Below are positions 1-10,076 of a stretch of DNA of 64,000 nt, piece by piece (the stretch's first letter is position 1; each line of letters begins with the position of its first letter). The stretch spans positions 186,001 to 250,000 of the forward strand of contig CAVTBD010000003.1 of the NCBI GenBank assembly GCA_963732875.1. The letters run 5' to 3'. This DNA comes from WHSO01 sp963732875 (lineage in GTDB: Bacteria > Pseudomonadota > Alphaproteobacteria > SMXQ01). Both the position numbers and the translations under genes were made by a program. The notes beneath the pieces are model-generated. The model did not search any database, was not told the DNA's origin, and saw only the letters and a list, made by a program, of their open reading frames with translations.

Positions 1-2
1 GG

Positions 3-1142
3 GTGAACGGCGAGAACGAGTTGCGCACTATTGATCGCTACGTCGAGCACATCTCGACGGTGCCGGCGATCGCGGGAAAGACCATGCGCCAGTTCGTGCG
101 CGAGAAGGCGCCGGTCGCGATCACCGACGGCCCCGGCGGCCGGGCCCCCGAAGGCAAGGTGGTATTGCTGGTGCACGGCGGCTTCTGGCCGTCCTCGGTC
201 GCCTTCGACTGCCCCCATCCCGGCTACAGCTGGATGGAGGCGCTGGCGCGGGAAGGCTATGACGTCTTCACCCTCGACATGACCGGCCACGGGCGCTCGG
301 CGCTTGACCTCCAGGCCGATCCGCGCAACCTCGCCCCCGAGGACCGCGCCAAGCTGCCTGCCGAAGCGTTCGACGGCATCGACCGCGATGCACCGGCGCC
401 CTATCCCCATCCTCTCGTCACCACCAATTCCGAGACCGCCGACCTCGATGCGGCGGTGGATTTTATCCGCGACCTGCGCGGCGTCGAGCGCGTCAAGCTG
501 ATCGGCTGGTCGGGTGGCGGCATCCGGACCGGGACCTATTCCCTGCGCCATCCCGAGAAGGTCGAGCGCCTCGTCATCTGGGCCTCGTCCAACTACCGGC
601 CCGACGGGCCGGATGCACCGCCGCCGGACTTGCCCCGGCCGGGCTACCCGTGCGCGTTCCAGACCCGCGACCACGGCGAGAACGTGCGCTGGCGCGCCAA
701 CCTCCGCTGCGACGGACAGATCGAGGACGCGGGCGTGTTCGAGACCGTGTGGCGAGCGGGCGCCGAGGCCGATCCGGTGGGCGCCGCCTGGGGCGGGCTG
801 CGCGGCCCCAACCGGACCTATTGGGGCTGGACCAGCAACGGCGCGCACCGGCTCGCGCTGCCGGTCTTGGTCATGGTGGGCGAGTGCGATCGCCTGCTCG
901 AGAGCAACATCGGCCTGTTCGGCGATCTCGGTACGGCCCACAAGGCGTTCCTGCAGATCGCCTGCGCCTCCCATTTCATGACCTGGGAGCGCGGCCGCCA
1001 CGTCCAGCGCCGCGCCGCGCTGGAATGGCTCGAGCACGGCACGCTCGACGGCAACCGGACCGGCACCTTCCGCGCCGACGAGATGGGCGCGATCCGCAAG
1101 GCGCCGCCGAGCTTGCCCGACCCCGGGATCGCCGGCACCTGA
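3..1142 (+). CDS. Alpha/beta hydrolase, 5' end at window edge
   Basis: The protein is 379 residues from a GTG at base 3; the true start may lie outside the window. It has the alpha/beta hydrolase layout: an oxyanion-type VLLVHGG near residue 54, a nucleophile elbow GWSGGG with Ser170, a candidate acid Asp296 in GECDRL, and a candidate base His324 in CASHF. The long insert between the oxyanion strand and the elbow (about residues 60-150) suggests a lid. No signal peptide is visible, so it is probably cytosolic. Substrate unknown. The next gene downstream, 168 bases on, is an MFS permease on the same strand, so a hydrolase-plus-permease unit is possible but unproven. Confidence 0.8.
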   Translation: MNGENELRTIDRYVEHISTVPAIAGKTMRQFVREKAPVAITDGPGGRAPEGKVVLLVHGGFWPSSVAFDCPHPGYSWMEALAREGYDVFTLDMTGHGRSALDLQADPRNLAPEDRAKLPAEAFDGIDRDAPAPYPHPLVTTNSETADLDAAVDFIRDLRGVERVKLIGWSGGGIRTGTYSLRHPEKVERLVIWASSNYRPDGPDAPPPDLPRPGYPCAFQTRDHGENVRWRANLRCDGQIEDAGVFETVWRAGAEADPVGAAWGGLRGPNRTYWGWTSNGAHRLALPVLVMVGECDRLLESNIGLFGDLGTAHKAFLQIACASHFMTWERGRHVQRRAALEWLEHGTLDGNRTGTFRADEMGAIRKAPPSLPDPGIAGT

Positions 1143-1310
1143 TAGCCGGGCGTTGGGTACCCCGATATGCCGTTAACCCGCTGGAAAGGCGGGGAAAGCC
1201 AGGATTGCGAGCGATTTGCGACCGCTCCGGCGGGAGAGTAAAATCGCGCTCGGAAGCGGGCCGCGCCGGCCCGTCCCCGAAACCCGCGCAACGACAAGAA
1301 GACCAAGACC

Positions 1311-2534
1311 ATGGATGCTTCCGTCACCGTTCCGTCCGCCCGCCAGGACTACAAGATCCTCGGGCTGATCTCGACCGGCCATTTCATGAGCCATTTCTAC
1401 TTCCTCGTGCTGCCGCCGTTGTTCCCCTATCTCAAGGACGTGTTCGGCGTGAGCTATACCGAGCTCGGCGGGCTGATGACCGCAATCTACGCGTCGTCCG
1501 CGATCAGCCAGGTGCCGGTCGGCTTCATGGTGGACCGCTACGGCGCCCGCGTGGTGCTGACCTTCGGGCTCGTGATGATGGCGATCGGTTTCGGCGTGAT
1601 GGGGCTGGCACACAATTTCTGGGTGCTGGTCGCGCTCGGCGTCGTTGCCGCTACCGGCAACAGCGTGTTCCATCCGGCCGACTACGCGATCCTCAACTCC
1701 TCGATCAACCCGGACCGGATGGGGCGCGCGTTCTCGATCCACACCTTCGCTGGCCACCTCGGCTCCGCCACGGCGCCGGTCACGATCATTTTCCTCGCCA
1801 CCCAGCTGAACTGGCGCTGGGCGCTGATCCTCGCCGGCCTGTTCGGCCTTGTGGTGATGCTCGCGCTCACCACCCAGTGGAACAGCCTGCACGACGACGC
1901 CCTGCCCAAGAAAAAGAAGAAGGGCGAGACCGCAGAAACCGACCGTGCGCCGCAGCAGAGCGGCATGTCGCTCCTGTTCTCCAAGGCGATGGTCATCTTC
2001 TTCCTGTTCTTCATGGCGCTTTCCATGACGTCGAGCGGCATGTCGGCGTTCTTCGTCTCCTCGATCATCGCGGTCCACAAGAACATGCCGCTCGAGATCG
2101 CCTCGGCGGCGCTTACCGCCTACCTGTTCTGCTCCTCGCTCGGCATCCTGCTGGGCGGCGAGATTTCCGACCGTACCAAGCGCCACGACCTTGTGGCGGC
2201 GGCCTCGTTCATCGTGTTCGCGGGCGTTTCGGTCCTGGTGGCGACGTTCAGCCTGCCGGCCTTCGCTCTGTTCGCGCTCATGATCGTCAACGGTGTCGGC
2301 AACGGCATCATCCGGCCCGCGCGCGACATGATGGTGCGGGCGGCCTCGCCCAAGGGCTCGACCGGCAAGGTGTTCGGCTTCGTCTCGGCGGGCATTTCGG
2401 CGGGCAGCGCGATCGCGCCGATCCCGTTCGGCTACCTGCTCGATATCGGCAAGCCCCAGTGGGTGTTCTACCTGATGGCGATCTTCATGATCGTCGCCCT
2501 CGGCACGGTCGCGGTGCCGAAGAGCTTCAAGTAG
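1311..2534 (+). CDS. MFS transporter
   Basis: The protein is 407 residues with about twelve hydrophobic segments in two halves, the usual major facilitator size. The loop after TM2 carries the MFS-A-like GFMVDRYGARVV (about residues 72-83), and the equivalent loop of the second half reads GGEISDRTKRHD. The central cytoplasmic loop (about residues 197-218) is unusual for a run of five lysines and a polar stretch. It is an inner-membrane secondary carrier; the substrate cannot be read from sequence. A hairpin terminator follows directly, so it probably ends its transcript here. Confidence 0.85.
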   Translation: MDASVTVPSARQDYKILGLISTGHFMSHFYFLVLPPLFPYLKDVFGVSYTELGGLMTAIYASSAISQVPVGFMVDRYGARVVLTFGLVMMAIGFGVMGLAHNFWVLVALGVVAATGNSVFHPADYAILNSSINPDRMGRAFSIHTFAGHLGSATAPVTIIFLATQLNWRWALILAGLFGLVVMLALTTQWNSLHDDALPKKKKKGETAETDRAPQQSGMSLLFSKAMVIFFLFFMALSMTSSGMSAFFVSSIIAVHKNMPLEIASAALTAYLFCSSLGILLGGEISDRTKRHDLVAAASFIVFAGVSVLVATFSLPAFALFALMIVNGVGNGIIRPARDMMVRAASPKGSTGKVFGFVSAGISAGSAIAPIPFGYLLDIGKPQWVFYLMAIFMIVALGTVAVPKSFK

Positions 2535-2558
2535 CTCGCCGTCTGCATGACTTTAAGG

Positions 2559-2590
2559 AAGGGCGCTTCCCACGGGAGGCGCCCTTTCCG
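2559..2590 (+). terminator. Hairpin terminator after the MFS gene
   Basis: An inverted repeat with arms AAGGGCGC and GCGCCCTT, and further pairing of TTCCC with GGGA around a short loop, is followed by a short T run. It lies 25 bases after the MFS stop codon and before the TAXI gene. Confidence 0.7.
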
Positions 2591-2690
2591 CATACGGGGT
2601 CAGTTGCAGAGTTGCCTTGGGTACCGCTAGACTGAAACCTGCATCCGACATCCGCCAATACCAACGATCATGACAAGCGGGGAGGCGCAT

Positions 2691-3662
2691 ATGACTTTCG
2701 CAAGATTTAAGGTGTTTGCCGTCGCGGTTGCGACGTTCCTGGCGGCCGTGCCGGCCTTGTCCGGCCCCGCCGCCGCCCAGGACAAGATGAACCTCAACTT
2801 CGGCTCGGGCCGTCAGGGGGGCTCGCAGTATCCCGTCACCGTCGCGATCGGCCAGGTGCTCGAGACCTTGCCTCAAATCGGCGAGGTGTCGCTGCAGCCC
2901 GGCGGCAGCGTCGGCAATATCGTGCGGGTCGAGACCGGCAAGTCGGACATCGCCATCTCCATGTCGTCAAGCCTGCGTGACGGCCGCATGGGCGCCAAGC
3001 CGTTCAAGTCGAAGACCTCCGACGTGGTCAACCTGTTCACCCTCCATGCCTTCCATGTCGTCCTGATCGTGCCGCAGGATTCTCCGATCAAGACGTTCAA
3101 GGACCTCGTCGGCAGGAAGATCAACGTCGCCCCCAAGGGCTTCTCGATCGTCGAAGTCTACCGGCAGCTGGCTGAAATGGCCGGCATCTGGGGCAAGGTC
3201 GACCTCGGCTACCTGCGCATCACGGCGGCCGTCGAATCCTTCAAGGACGGCCATTTCGACGGCCTGTTCTACGCCGCCTCCCAGCGCATGGCGCCGTTCA
3301 TCAATCTTGCCCAGACGCGCAAGATCCGGCTGGTCCAGCTCGACCGGAAGTACCTCGAGGCTTTCGTCAAGAAGGACCCGAGCTTCTACATCGCGACCTG
3401 GCCACACAACCGCAACGTCTACAAGAACCTCTCCAACAGTATCGAGACATTGGCTTACGCCAACGTCGTGGTCGCCAACAAGAAGCTCGATGACAAGATC
3501 GCCTATGCCATCGTCAAGGCGGTCGCGGAGAACTTCGACAAGGTGCGGGTGGGCGATACCTCCCTCAACGACTTCGACCCGAAGGACATGGCCCGGGATG
3601 TCGGCACGCCGTTCCATCCGGGCGCGCTGCGTTATTACCGCGAGAGGGGCTGGATAAAGTAG
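2691..3662 (+). CDS. TAXI family TRAP transporter solute-binding protein
   Basis: I choose the ATG at 2691 over an in-frame ATG at 2670 because GGGGAGG sits just upstream of it; this gives 323 residues. The N-terminus is a Sec signal peptide ending near AAAQDKM. The mature protein has TAXI hallmarks: LNFGSGRQGGSQYPV, GGSVGNIVRVETGKSDIAI and a conserved FKDLVGRKINVAPKG. It would be periplasmic and hand its ligand to the TRAP permease encoded next. The ligand is unknown; TAXI members are linked to dicarboxylates and glutamate-like compounds, but that is family knowledge, not visible here. Confidence 0.9.
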   Translation: MTFARFKVFAVAVATFLAAVPALSGPAAAQDKMNLNFGSGRQGGSQYPVTVAIGQVLETLPQIGEVSLQPGGSVGNIVRVETGKSDIAISMSSSLRDGRMGAKPFKSKTSDVVNLFTLHAFHVVLIVPQDSPIKTFKDLVGRKINVAPKGFSIVEVYRQLAEMAGIWGKVDLGYLRITAAVESFKDGHFDGLFYAASQRMAPFINLAQTRKIRLVQLDRKYLEAFVKKDPSFYIATWPHNRNVYKNLSNSIETLAYANVVVANKKLDDKIAYAIVKAVAENFDKVRVGDTSLNDFDPKDMARDVGTPFHPGALRYYRERGWIK

Positions 3663-3729
3663 CTATCCGCATGATGCGCGGGCGCAGGGTTGGCGGTTTG
3701 AGTTCGTGCCTGACGGGGCGGGGTGCCTG

Positions 3730-5622
3730 ATGGACCTCGCCCTTCTCAGGTCCCGGGCCGTGCGTCTCGTCGCCGTGGCGATGTCGTTGTTCCATCTCTA
3801 TACGGCGGCGTTCGGCGTGCTCGATGCCGTGCTGCAACGCGGCATTCACCTCACCTTCGCCGTCGTGCTCACCATGTTCACCTTCGCCCATCCGCGTCTC
3901 GGGCGGGGACGGGTGGGCACGGCCCTGACCTGGGCGTTCGGCGCCGTGGTGTTTGCGGCCGCCCTGATCCCGCTCGGCTGGCTCATCGTCAACTACGAAT
4001 ACCTCACTGCGGGCCGCATGCAGTTCGTGGATGCGGCGACGCCGATGGAGATCGTGCTCGGCACGTCCATGGTGATCGCGCTGCTCGAAATCTGCCGGCG
4101 CATCACCGGGCCGGTCCTGCCCCTGATTGCCGTCGTGTTCCTTGCATTCCCGTTCATCCCCGGCCTGCCCGGCGTGCTCGCCCATGCCGGCTACACGCTG
4201 GGCGAGAACGTCGAGATCCAGTTCCTGACCCTGGCCGGCACCTTGGGCGTGCCGCTCGGCGCCTCGGCCAACTTCATCGTGCTGTTCATCATCTTCGGCG
4301 CCTTCCTGGAGCGTTCCGGTCTCGGCGGCTTCATCATGGATTTCGCCATTGGCCTGGTCGGGCACTACCGGGGCGGCCCCGCCAAGGTCGCGGTGGTCTC
4401 AAGCGCCATGACCGGCACCATCTCGGGCAGCGCCATGGCCAACGTGCTGACCACCGGCACGCTCACTATCCCGCTCATGCGCAAGATCGGCTACCCCGCC
4501 TTCATGGCCGGCGCGATCGAGGCGGCGGCCTCGACCGGCGGCGCGCTGATGCCGCCCGTGATGGGCACGGTCGCCTTCGTGATGGCGGAGTTTTCCGGCA
4601 TTCCTTACGGCCTGATCGCCCTCTACGGCCTGATCCCGGCGCTGCTCTATTTCCTCGGCGTGTTCTGCACGGTCCACTGGGCGGCGGTGCGCTACAAGGC
4701 GGGTGGCATCCCGCGCGAGGACCTGCCCGACTGGCGCCGCCAGGTGCGCGAGCGCTGGCACCTCGGTATCCCCATCGTCATCCTGATCGTACTGATGATG
4801 CACGACTACTCGCCACAATATTCGGTGGTCTACGCCACGCTTGCCGTGATCGTGGTGTCGTGGTTCCGGCGCGGCACCCGGATGGGGCTCGGCGACATCA
4901 TCGATGCGCTCGAGAACGGTGCCAAGGGTGCGGTACTGGTGGCGGTCGCGACCGCCTGTGCCGGCATGATCGTCGGCACCTTCGAGCTCACCTCTGTCGG
5001 CGTGAAACTCGCCCAGCAGGGCACCCATATCGCCGGCACGCTGTTCGGCGGGCTCGCCATCACCATGGTGGTCTCCATCATCCTCGGCATGGGCGTGCCG
5101 CCCACCGTCAGCTACATCGCGCAGGTGGCGGTGACCATCCCCATGCTGAAGCTGTTCCTGAAGGCTGGCGGCATGAACCCGGATGTCGCCAATCTGGCGA
5201 CCCATTTCTTCGTCATGTACTTTTCGACGCTTGCGGTGCTGACGCCGCCTGACGCGCTGGCCTCGATCGCGGCGGCGGGGGTCGCCCGAGCGCCGGTCAT
5301 CAAGACTGCGGTCCATGCCACACGCACGGCGTTCGTCGCCTTCGTCGTGCCGTTCATGTTCGTCTATCGCCCGGCGCTGCTGCTGCAGGGCTCGTGGTTC
5401 GACGTGGTCTATGCCGTGTTCTATGCGGTCATCGGAATCGTGGTGCTGTCCGCCGCCCTCGAAGGCTATGCGCTCCGCAAGCTCACCCTGGCCGAGCGCC
5501 TGCTGGCGTTCGCCGCCGGCTTCGCCCTGATCGCGCCGTCGGTGTTCCTCGACAAGATCGGGCTCGGCCTCATCGTGATCCTCGGCCTGATGCAGCTATG
5601 GGGGCGCTGGCGCCGCGCCTGA
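3730..5622 (+). CDS. TRAP transporter permease, fused small and large subunits (TAXI type)
   Basis: The ATG at 3730 gives 630 residues; an in-frame GTG at 3706 is possible but has a poorer ribosome site. The first part (about residues 1-150) has four to five hydrophobic segments matching the small DctQ-like unit. The rest matches the large DctM-like unit, with the signature stretch AKVAVVSSAMTGTISGSAMA (about residues 217-236) and a second copy-like region around GMGVPPTVSYIAQV. Fusion of the two membrane subunits is typical of TAXI-TRAP systems. It lies 67 bases after its binding protein on the same strand, so the two should form one sodium- or proton-driven uptake system. Confidence 0.9.
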   Translation: MDLALLRSRAVRLVAVAMSLFHLYTAAFGVLDAVLQRGIHLTFAVVLTMFTFAHPRLGRGRVGTALTWAFGAVVFAAALIPLGWLIVNYEYLTAGRMQFVDAATPMEIVLGTSMVIALLEICRRITGPVLPLIAVVFLAFPFIPGLPGVLAHAGYTLGENVEIQFLTLAGTLGVPLGASANFIVLFIIFGAFLERSGLGGFIMDFAIGLVGHYRGGPAKVAVVSSAMTGTISGSAMANVLTTGTLTIPLMRKIGYPAFMAGAIEAAASTGGALMPPVMGTVAFVMAEFSGIPYGLIALYGLIPALLYFLGVFCTVHWAAVRYKAGGIPREDLPDWRRQVRERWHLGIPIVILIVLMMHDYSPQYSVVYATLAVIVVSWFRRGTRMGLGDIIDALENGAKGAVLVAVATACAGMIVGTFELTSVGVKLAQQGTHIAGTLFGGLAITMVVSIILGMGVPPTVSYIAQVAVTIPMLKLFLKAGGMNPDVANLATHFFVMYFSTLAVLTPPDALASIAAAGVARAPVIKTAVHATRTAFVAFVVPFMFVYRPALLLQGSWFDVVYAVFYAVIGIVVLSAALEGYALRKLTLAERLLAFAAGFALIAPSVFLDKIGLGLIVILGLMQLWGRWRRA

Positions 5623-5734
5623 GCCCGGCTTTCCCTGCGCCCGGCGCCGTCGTATCCTTATGCCCGCGCCCGTCCCTGCCTTCGCGGGCCTTGGGCGCCA
5701 ACGACAGCCAAGCCGGGGAGGGGCCGCAGCCGCC

Positions 5735-6889
5735 ATGCGTCAGTCATCCGATTTTCCACGTTTTTCCGGGGCCGAGATGGCCGCGCGCCATGCCGGGATG
5801 GACGCCCTGCTGGCGCGCGAGGGGCTCGATGCCGTACTGGTCTACGGCACCGGCCGGTTCTCGTCCGACGTCTATTGGCTGACCGACTGGCCCGGCGGGC
5901 GCGAGGCCTATGTCCTGTTCCAGGCGGGACGTGACCCGGTGGTGATCGCGCAGCTGTTCAACCACATCCCGATGGCACGCGTGCTCTCGGTGGTCAAGGA
6001 CGTGCGCTGGGCCGGTGCCAGCACGCCCGAGACCGTGGGCGGCGTCCTCGCGGAACGCGGCCTCGACGGGCTCAGGATCGGCTTGGTGGGATCGGTGCCC
6101 TATCGCCACTATCTTGCCTTCACCGAGCGCCTGTCGGGGGCCATGTTCAAGGACGTCTCGGGGGCGTTCCGCATGATGCGAGCAATCCGCAGCGAAGAGG
6201 AGATCGCGCGCATCAGGCACGCCTCGGTCCTGACCGACAAGTCGATCGAGGCGGTGGCTGCCGGGCTCAGGGCAGGCATGGCGGAAAACGAAATTCCGGC
6301 GTTGATCGAACCCGTGTACCTGAACGAGGGCGGCTACGCCGGCATCCACTTCATGGCGTCCATGCCCATGCGCGCGCCGGACTTCCCGGTGCCCGCCCAG
6401 TACCAGTCGGGCCGCCGGCTCGGCGGGGGAGATTGCCTGATCACCGAGATCTCGGGCGCGTGGTGGGGCTACTCGGGACAGATCCACCGCACCTTCAGCC
6501 TGGGCGAGGGGCCGACGCCCGAGTGGCAGAAGCTGCACGACGTCGCGGTGGAGGCGTTCGAGACGCTGGTGGACCTGATCAAGGACGGCGTGACCACCCG
6601 CGAGGTGGAGGAGGCATCCAACGTCATCCACGCGCGCGGCTACACCATCCTCGACGACCTCCTGCACGGCGTGAACCAGTACCCGCCGATCATCCAGACC
6701 GGCAAGGCCAAGCGCCATGCGAGCCGCGACCTCACCTTCCGCGAGAACATGGCGATCACGATCCAGCCCAACGTCATGACGACCGACGCGCGCATGGGTC
6801 TCCAGTTCGGGGAAAGCTTCGTCGTGCGCAAGGCCGGGCTCGAGCGTCTCAACAACTTTCCGCGCGAATGGGTGGTGTGCGCCGGCTGA
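5735..6889 (+). CDS. M24 family (Xaa-Pro aminopeptidase/creatinase fold) protein with altered metal ligands
   Basis: The ATG at 5735 follows GGGGAGGGG and gives 384 residues; an in-frame ATG at 5660 would add 25. The N-terminal creatinase-like domain spans about residues 1-150 and the pita-bread domain 155-384. Metallopeptidases of this family use Asp, Asp, His, Glu, Glu. Here the equivalents read Glu238 (LITEISG), Gln249 (YSGQIHRTF), His311 (LLHGVN), Gln344 (ITIQPNV) and a Gly-Glu pair at 359-360. Only the His clearly survives, so a metal-free enzyme such as creatinase, or another lyase or hydrolase, fits better than a peptidase. It follows the TAXI-TRAP genes by 112 bases and may process the imported compound. 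Confidence 0.8.
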   Translation: MRQSSDFPRFSGAEMAARHAGMDALLAREGLDAVLVYGTGRFSSDVYWLTDWPGGREAYVLFQAGRDPVVIAQLFNHIPMARVLSVVKDVRWAGASTPETVGGVLAERGLDGLRIGLVGSVPYRHYLAFTERLSGAMFKDVSGAFRMMRAIRSEEEIARIRHASVLTDKSIEAVAAGLRAGMAENEIPALIEPVYLNEGGYAGIHFMASMPMRAPDFPVPAQYQSGRRLGGGDCLITEISGAWWGYSGQIHRTFSLGEGPTPEWQKLHDVAVEAFETLVDLIKDGVTTREVEEASNVIHARGYTILDDLLHGVNQYPPIIQTGKAKRHASRDLTFRENMAITIQPNVMTTDARMGLQFGESFVVRKAGLERLNNFPREWVVCAG

Positions 6890-6920
6890 TCCACGGCGCC
6901 CGGACCGCGGACGAAGGAAA

Positions 6921-6950
6921 GGGGCGCGCCATGATGGCGCGCCCCGTTTT
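6921..6950. terminator. Bidirectional terminator between the convergent M24 and RND genes
   Basis: A perfect inverted repeat with GGGGCGCGCC and GGCGCGCCCC arms and a short ATGAT loop is followed by GTTTT on the plus strand and preceded by an A-rich stretch that serves the other strand. It sits between two converging genes. Confidence 0.85.
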
Positions 6951-6964
6951 CGTGGCCGGTACCG

Positions 6965-9900
6965 CTACTCGGCCGGCGCGTGGACCGCTTCCGGGCCGTG
7001 GACTCTGCTGCGCCCGCTGATCCAGCCGTGCAGCCGGTCGAGGTAGAGGAAGATCACCGGCGTCAGGTACAGCGTCAGCATCTGCGACAGGATCAGGCCG
7101 CCGACCACCGCGAGACCCAGCGGGCGGCGCGCCTCGGCGCCGGAACCGGCGCCGACCGCGATCGGCAGCGTGCCCATGATGGCCGCCATGGTGGTCATCA
7201 TGATCGGGCGGAACCGGACCAGGCAGGCGCGGTAGATCGCTTCCTGCGGTGCGGCGCCGTGCTCGCGCTGATTGGCCAGCGCAAAGTCGATCATCATGAT
7301 CGCGTTCTTCTTGACGATGCCGATCAGCATGATGATGCCGACGAAGGAGTAAAGGTTGAGCGTCTGCCCGAACACGATCAGCGTGATCAGGGCACCCATG
7401 CCTGCCGACGGCAGGCCCGACAGGATGGTGAGCGGATGGACGAAGCTTTCGTACAGGATGCCGAGGATGATGTAGACCACCAGCATGGCCATGATCAGCA
7501 GCATGCCGAGGCCCTGGAACGACTTCTGGAACGCCTGAGCCGTGCCCTGGAAGCTCGACGTCACCGAAGGTGGCATCTTGAGATTGCTTTCGATCCGCTT
7601 GACCTGGTCGAGGGCGGTGCCGAGCGACACGCCGCGGGCCAGGTTGAACGACACCGTCACGGCCGGCAACTGGCCCTGGTGGTTGACCGTGATCGGGCCC
7701 ACGCCGCGCCGCATCGTAGTGACGGCCGTGATCGGGACCAGCGCGCCGCTGCTCGAGCGGATATAGAGATGCCCCAGCGCGGTCTCGTCGCGGCGGAACT
7801 GGGGCTCGACCTCCAGGATCACGGAGAACTGGTCGGACGGCGTGTAGATCGTGCTGACCTGTTTGCGATCCGAAGGCGCTCGAAAGGGCGGTCTCGATCT
7901 GATCGGCGGTGACGCCGAGCGAGCCGGCCTTGTTGCGGTCGATCTGGATGATCGTCTGCGGGCTGCGAATGTCGGCGTCGCTATTGACGTCGACGAAGCC
8001 GGGCTCGTGGGACAGCGCCGTCTCCATCTTGTCGGCCATGTCGTAGAGCTCGTTCAGGTCCAGCCCCTGCAAGGTGTACTGGTATTCCGCCTTGGAGACG
8101 CGCCCGCCGACGCGGATCGCGGGCGGATTGCGGATATAGGCCGTGATGCCGATCACGCGGCTGAACTTGCGCCGCAACTCCTGCTGCACTTGGCCGATGT
8201 CGAGCTTGCGCTGATCGCGCGGCTTGAGCTTGATCACGAGGCTGCCGGAGTTGGAGGACGGCCGCGAGCCGCCCGAGCCGACCGTCGACATGAACCCGTC
8301 GACGTTGGGGTCCTTGAGCAGAATCTGCGCCAGCTCCTGCTGATGTCGCACCATCGCGTCGTATGAGGAATCCTGGGATGCCTCGGTATTGGCGATGAGC
8401 CGGCCGGTGTCTTCCGCCGGCAGGAAGTCCTTGGGCACGTAGACGTACAGGAAACCTGTCGCGACGATGGTTCCCAGGAACACCATGAGCACCGTGAAGT
8501 GGTGCCTGAGGCACCATGACAGGGTTCGATCGTATCCCGACAGGGCGGCATTGAAGGCCCGCTCCGTGGCGCGATAGAACGAGCCGTGCTCGGCGGCGTC
8601 GTGGTGGTGCACGAAGCGCGAGCACATCATGGGCGTGAGCGTCAGCGACACCAGGCCCGAGACGGCGATGGCGGCGCACACGGTGACGGCAAATTCATGC
8701 AGCAGGCGCCCGAGCATGCCGCCCATGAACAGCACCGGAATGAACACGGCGATCAGCGAGATCGTCATCGAGATGATGGTGAAGCCGATCTCGCGCGAGC
8801 CCTTGATGGCCGCGTGCATCGGCTTGTCGCCTTCCTCGATGTGACGCACGATGTTCTCGAGCATGACGATGGCGTCGTCGACGACAAAGCCGACCGACAG
8901 CGTGAGCGCCATCAGCGACAGGTTATCGAGACTGTAGCCGAAGAAGTACATCACCCCGAAAGTGCCGACCACCGAGAGCGGCAGGGCGAGCGACGGAATG
9001 ATCGTCGCCGACAGGTTGCGCAGGAACAGGAAGATCACCATCACCACCAGTGCCGCGGCCAGCAACAGGGTGAACTGCACGTCGTCGATCGAGGCGCGGA
9101 TCGAGTCGGTGCGGTCATAAAGGACATTGAGGCGCACCGAGGCAGGCAGCTCCTGCTGGAAGCCGGGCAGGAGCTCCTTGATCGCATCGACCACTTCGAT
9201 GGTGTTGGCGCCGGGCTGACGCTGGATCGCGAGAATGACCGACCGGCCGTCATCGTACCAGGCCGCCTGCTTGTCGTTGTCGGTGGAGGCGATCACGCGC
9301 CCGAGCTCGCCGAGACGTACCGGCGCGCCGTTGCGATACGCGATGATCTGGTGCGCGTAGGACTGCGGGTCGAACAGCTGGCCCGTGGTCTGGATCGTCG
9401 TGGTCTTGTGCGGGCCGTCGAACGAGCCGACCGGCAGGTTCACGTTGGCGGTGTCCACCGCCTTGCGCAGCTCGTCGATGCCGATATTGCGCGACGCCAG
9501 CGCGTCCGGGTTGACCTGGACGCGCACGGCGAATTTGTGGGCGCCGTGCACGCTGACCTCGGCGACGCCGGGTACCATGGATATGCGCTGGGCGAGCCGG
9601 TTTTCGGCATATTCGTCGACCTGGGAGAGCGGCAGAGTCGGTGAGCTCAGCGCGAGGTAGAAGATAGCGGCGTTCGACGGGTTGCTCTTGCGGAAGCTCG
9701 GCGGGCTCGGCAGGTCGGGCAGCTTGCGCAGCACCGTGGTCAACGCCGATTGCACGTCCTGGGCGGCGACGTTGATGTCCTTGTCCAGCTTGAAGGTGAT
9801 CGTCACCTGGGTGCGGCCGAGCGAGCTCTGGGACACCATCGAATCGATCCCGTCGATGGTCGAAAATTCCTGCTCGAGTGGGGTCGCGACCGAAGATGCC

Positions 9901-10076
9901 ATGGTTTCCGGGCTCGCGCCCGGCAGCTTGGCCGTGACGTTGATGGTCGGGAAGTCGACATTGGGCAGTTCGCTCACCGGCAGCTGGCGGTAGGCCGCAA
10001 AGCCGAACACCAGCAACGCCGCCATGAGCAGCGTCGTCATGACGGGGCGCTTGATGCAGAGTTCGGGGAGATTCAT
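6965..10076 (-). CDS. RND multidrug efflux permease (MdtB/MdtC-like), interrupted by a +1 frameshift
   Basis: Reading across the break gives about 1036 residues, normal for an AcrB-type trimeric proton antiporter. The start MNLPELCIKRPVMT and the TM4 relay GFVVDDAIVMLEN with its Asp-Asp pair are intact. At codon ~737 the frame is lost: the minus-strand text reads TCG CAA A CAG GTC where the family expects SAFGS-(R/Q)-QVSTIYTP, so one extra base sits at about 7862-7866. The remaining frame continues perfectly to a normal C-terminus ending at 6965. The upstream adaptor gene overlaps it by four bases (ATGA). Either an assembly error or a recent loss of function. Confidence 0.88.

Noticed and set aside
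5735..6889. DddP-type DMSP lyase or ordinary Xaa-Pro aminopeptidase
   Set aside because: Both need the Asp/Asp/His/Glu/Glu metal site, which is mostly replaced here by my alignment.
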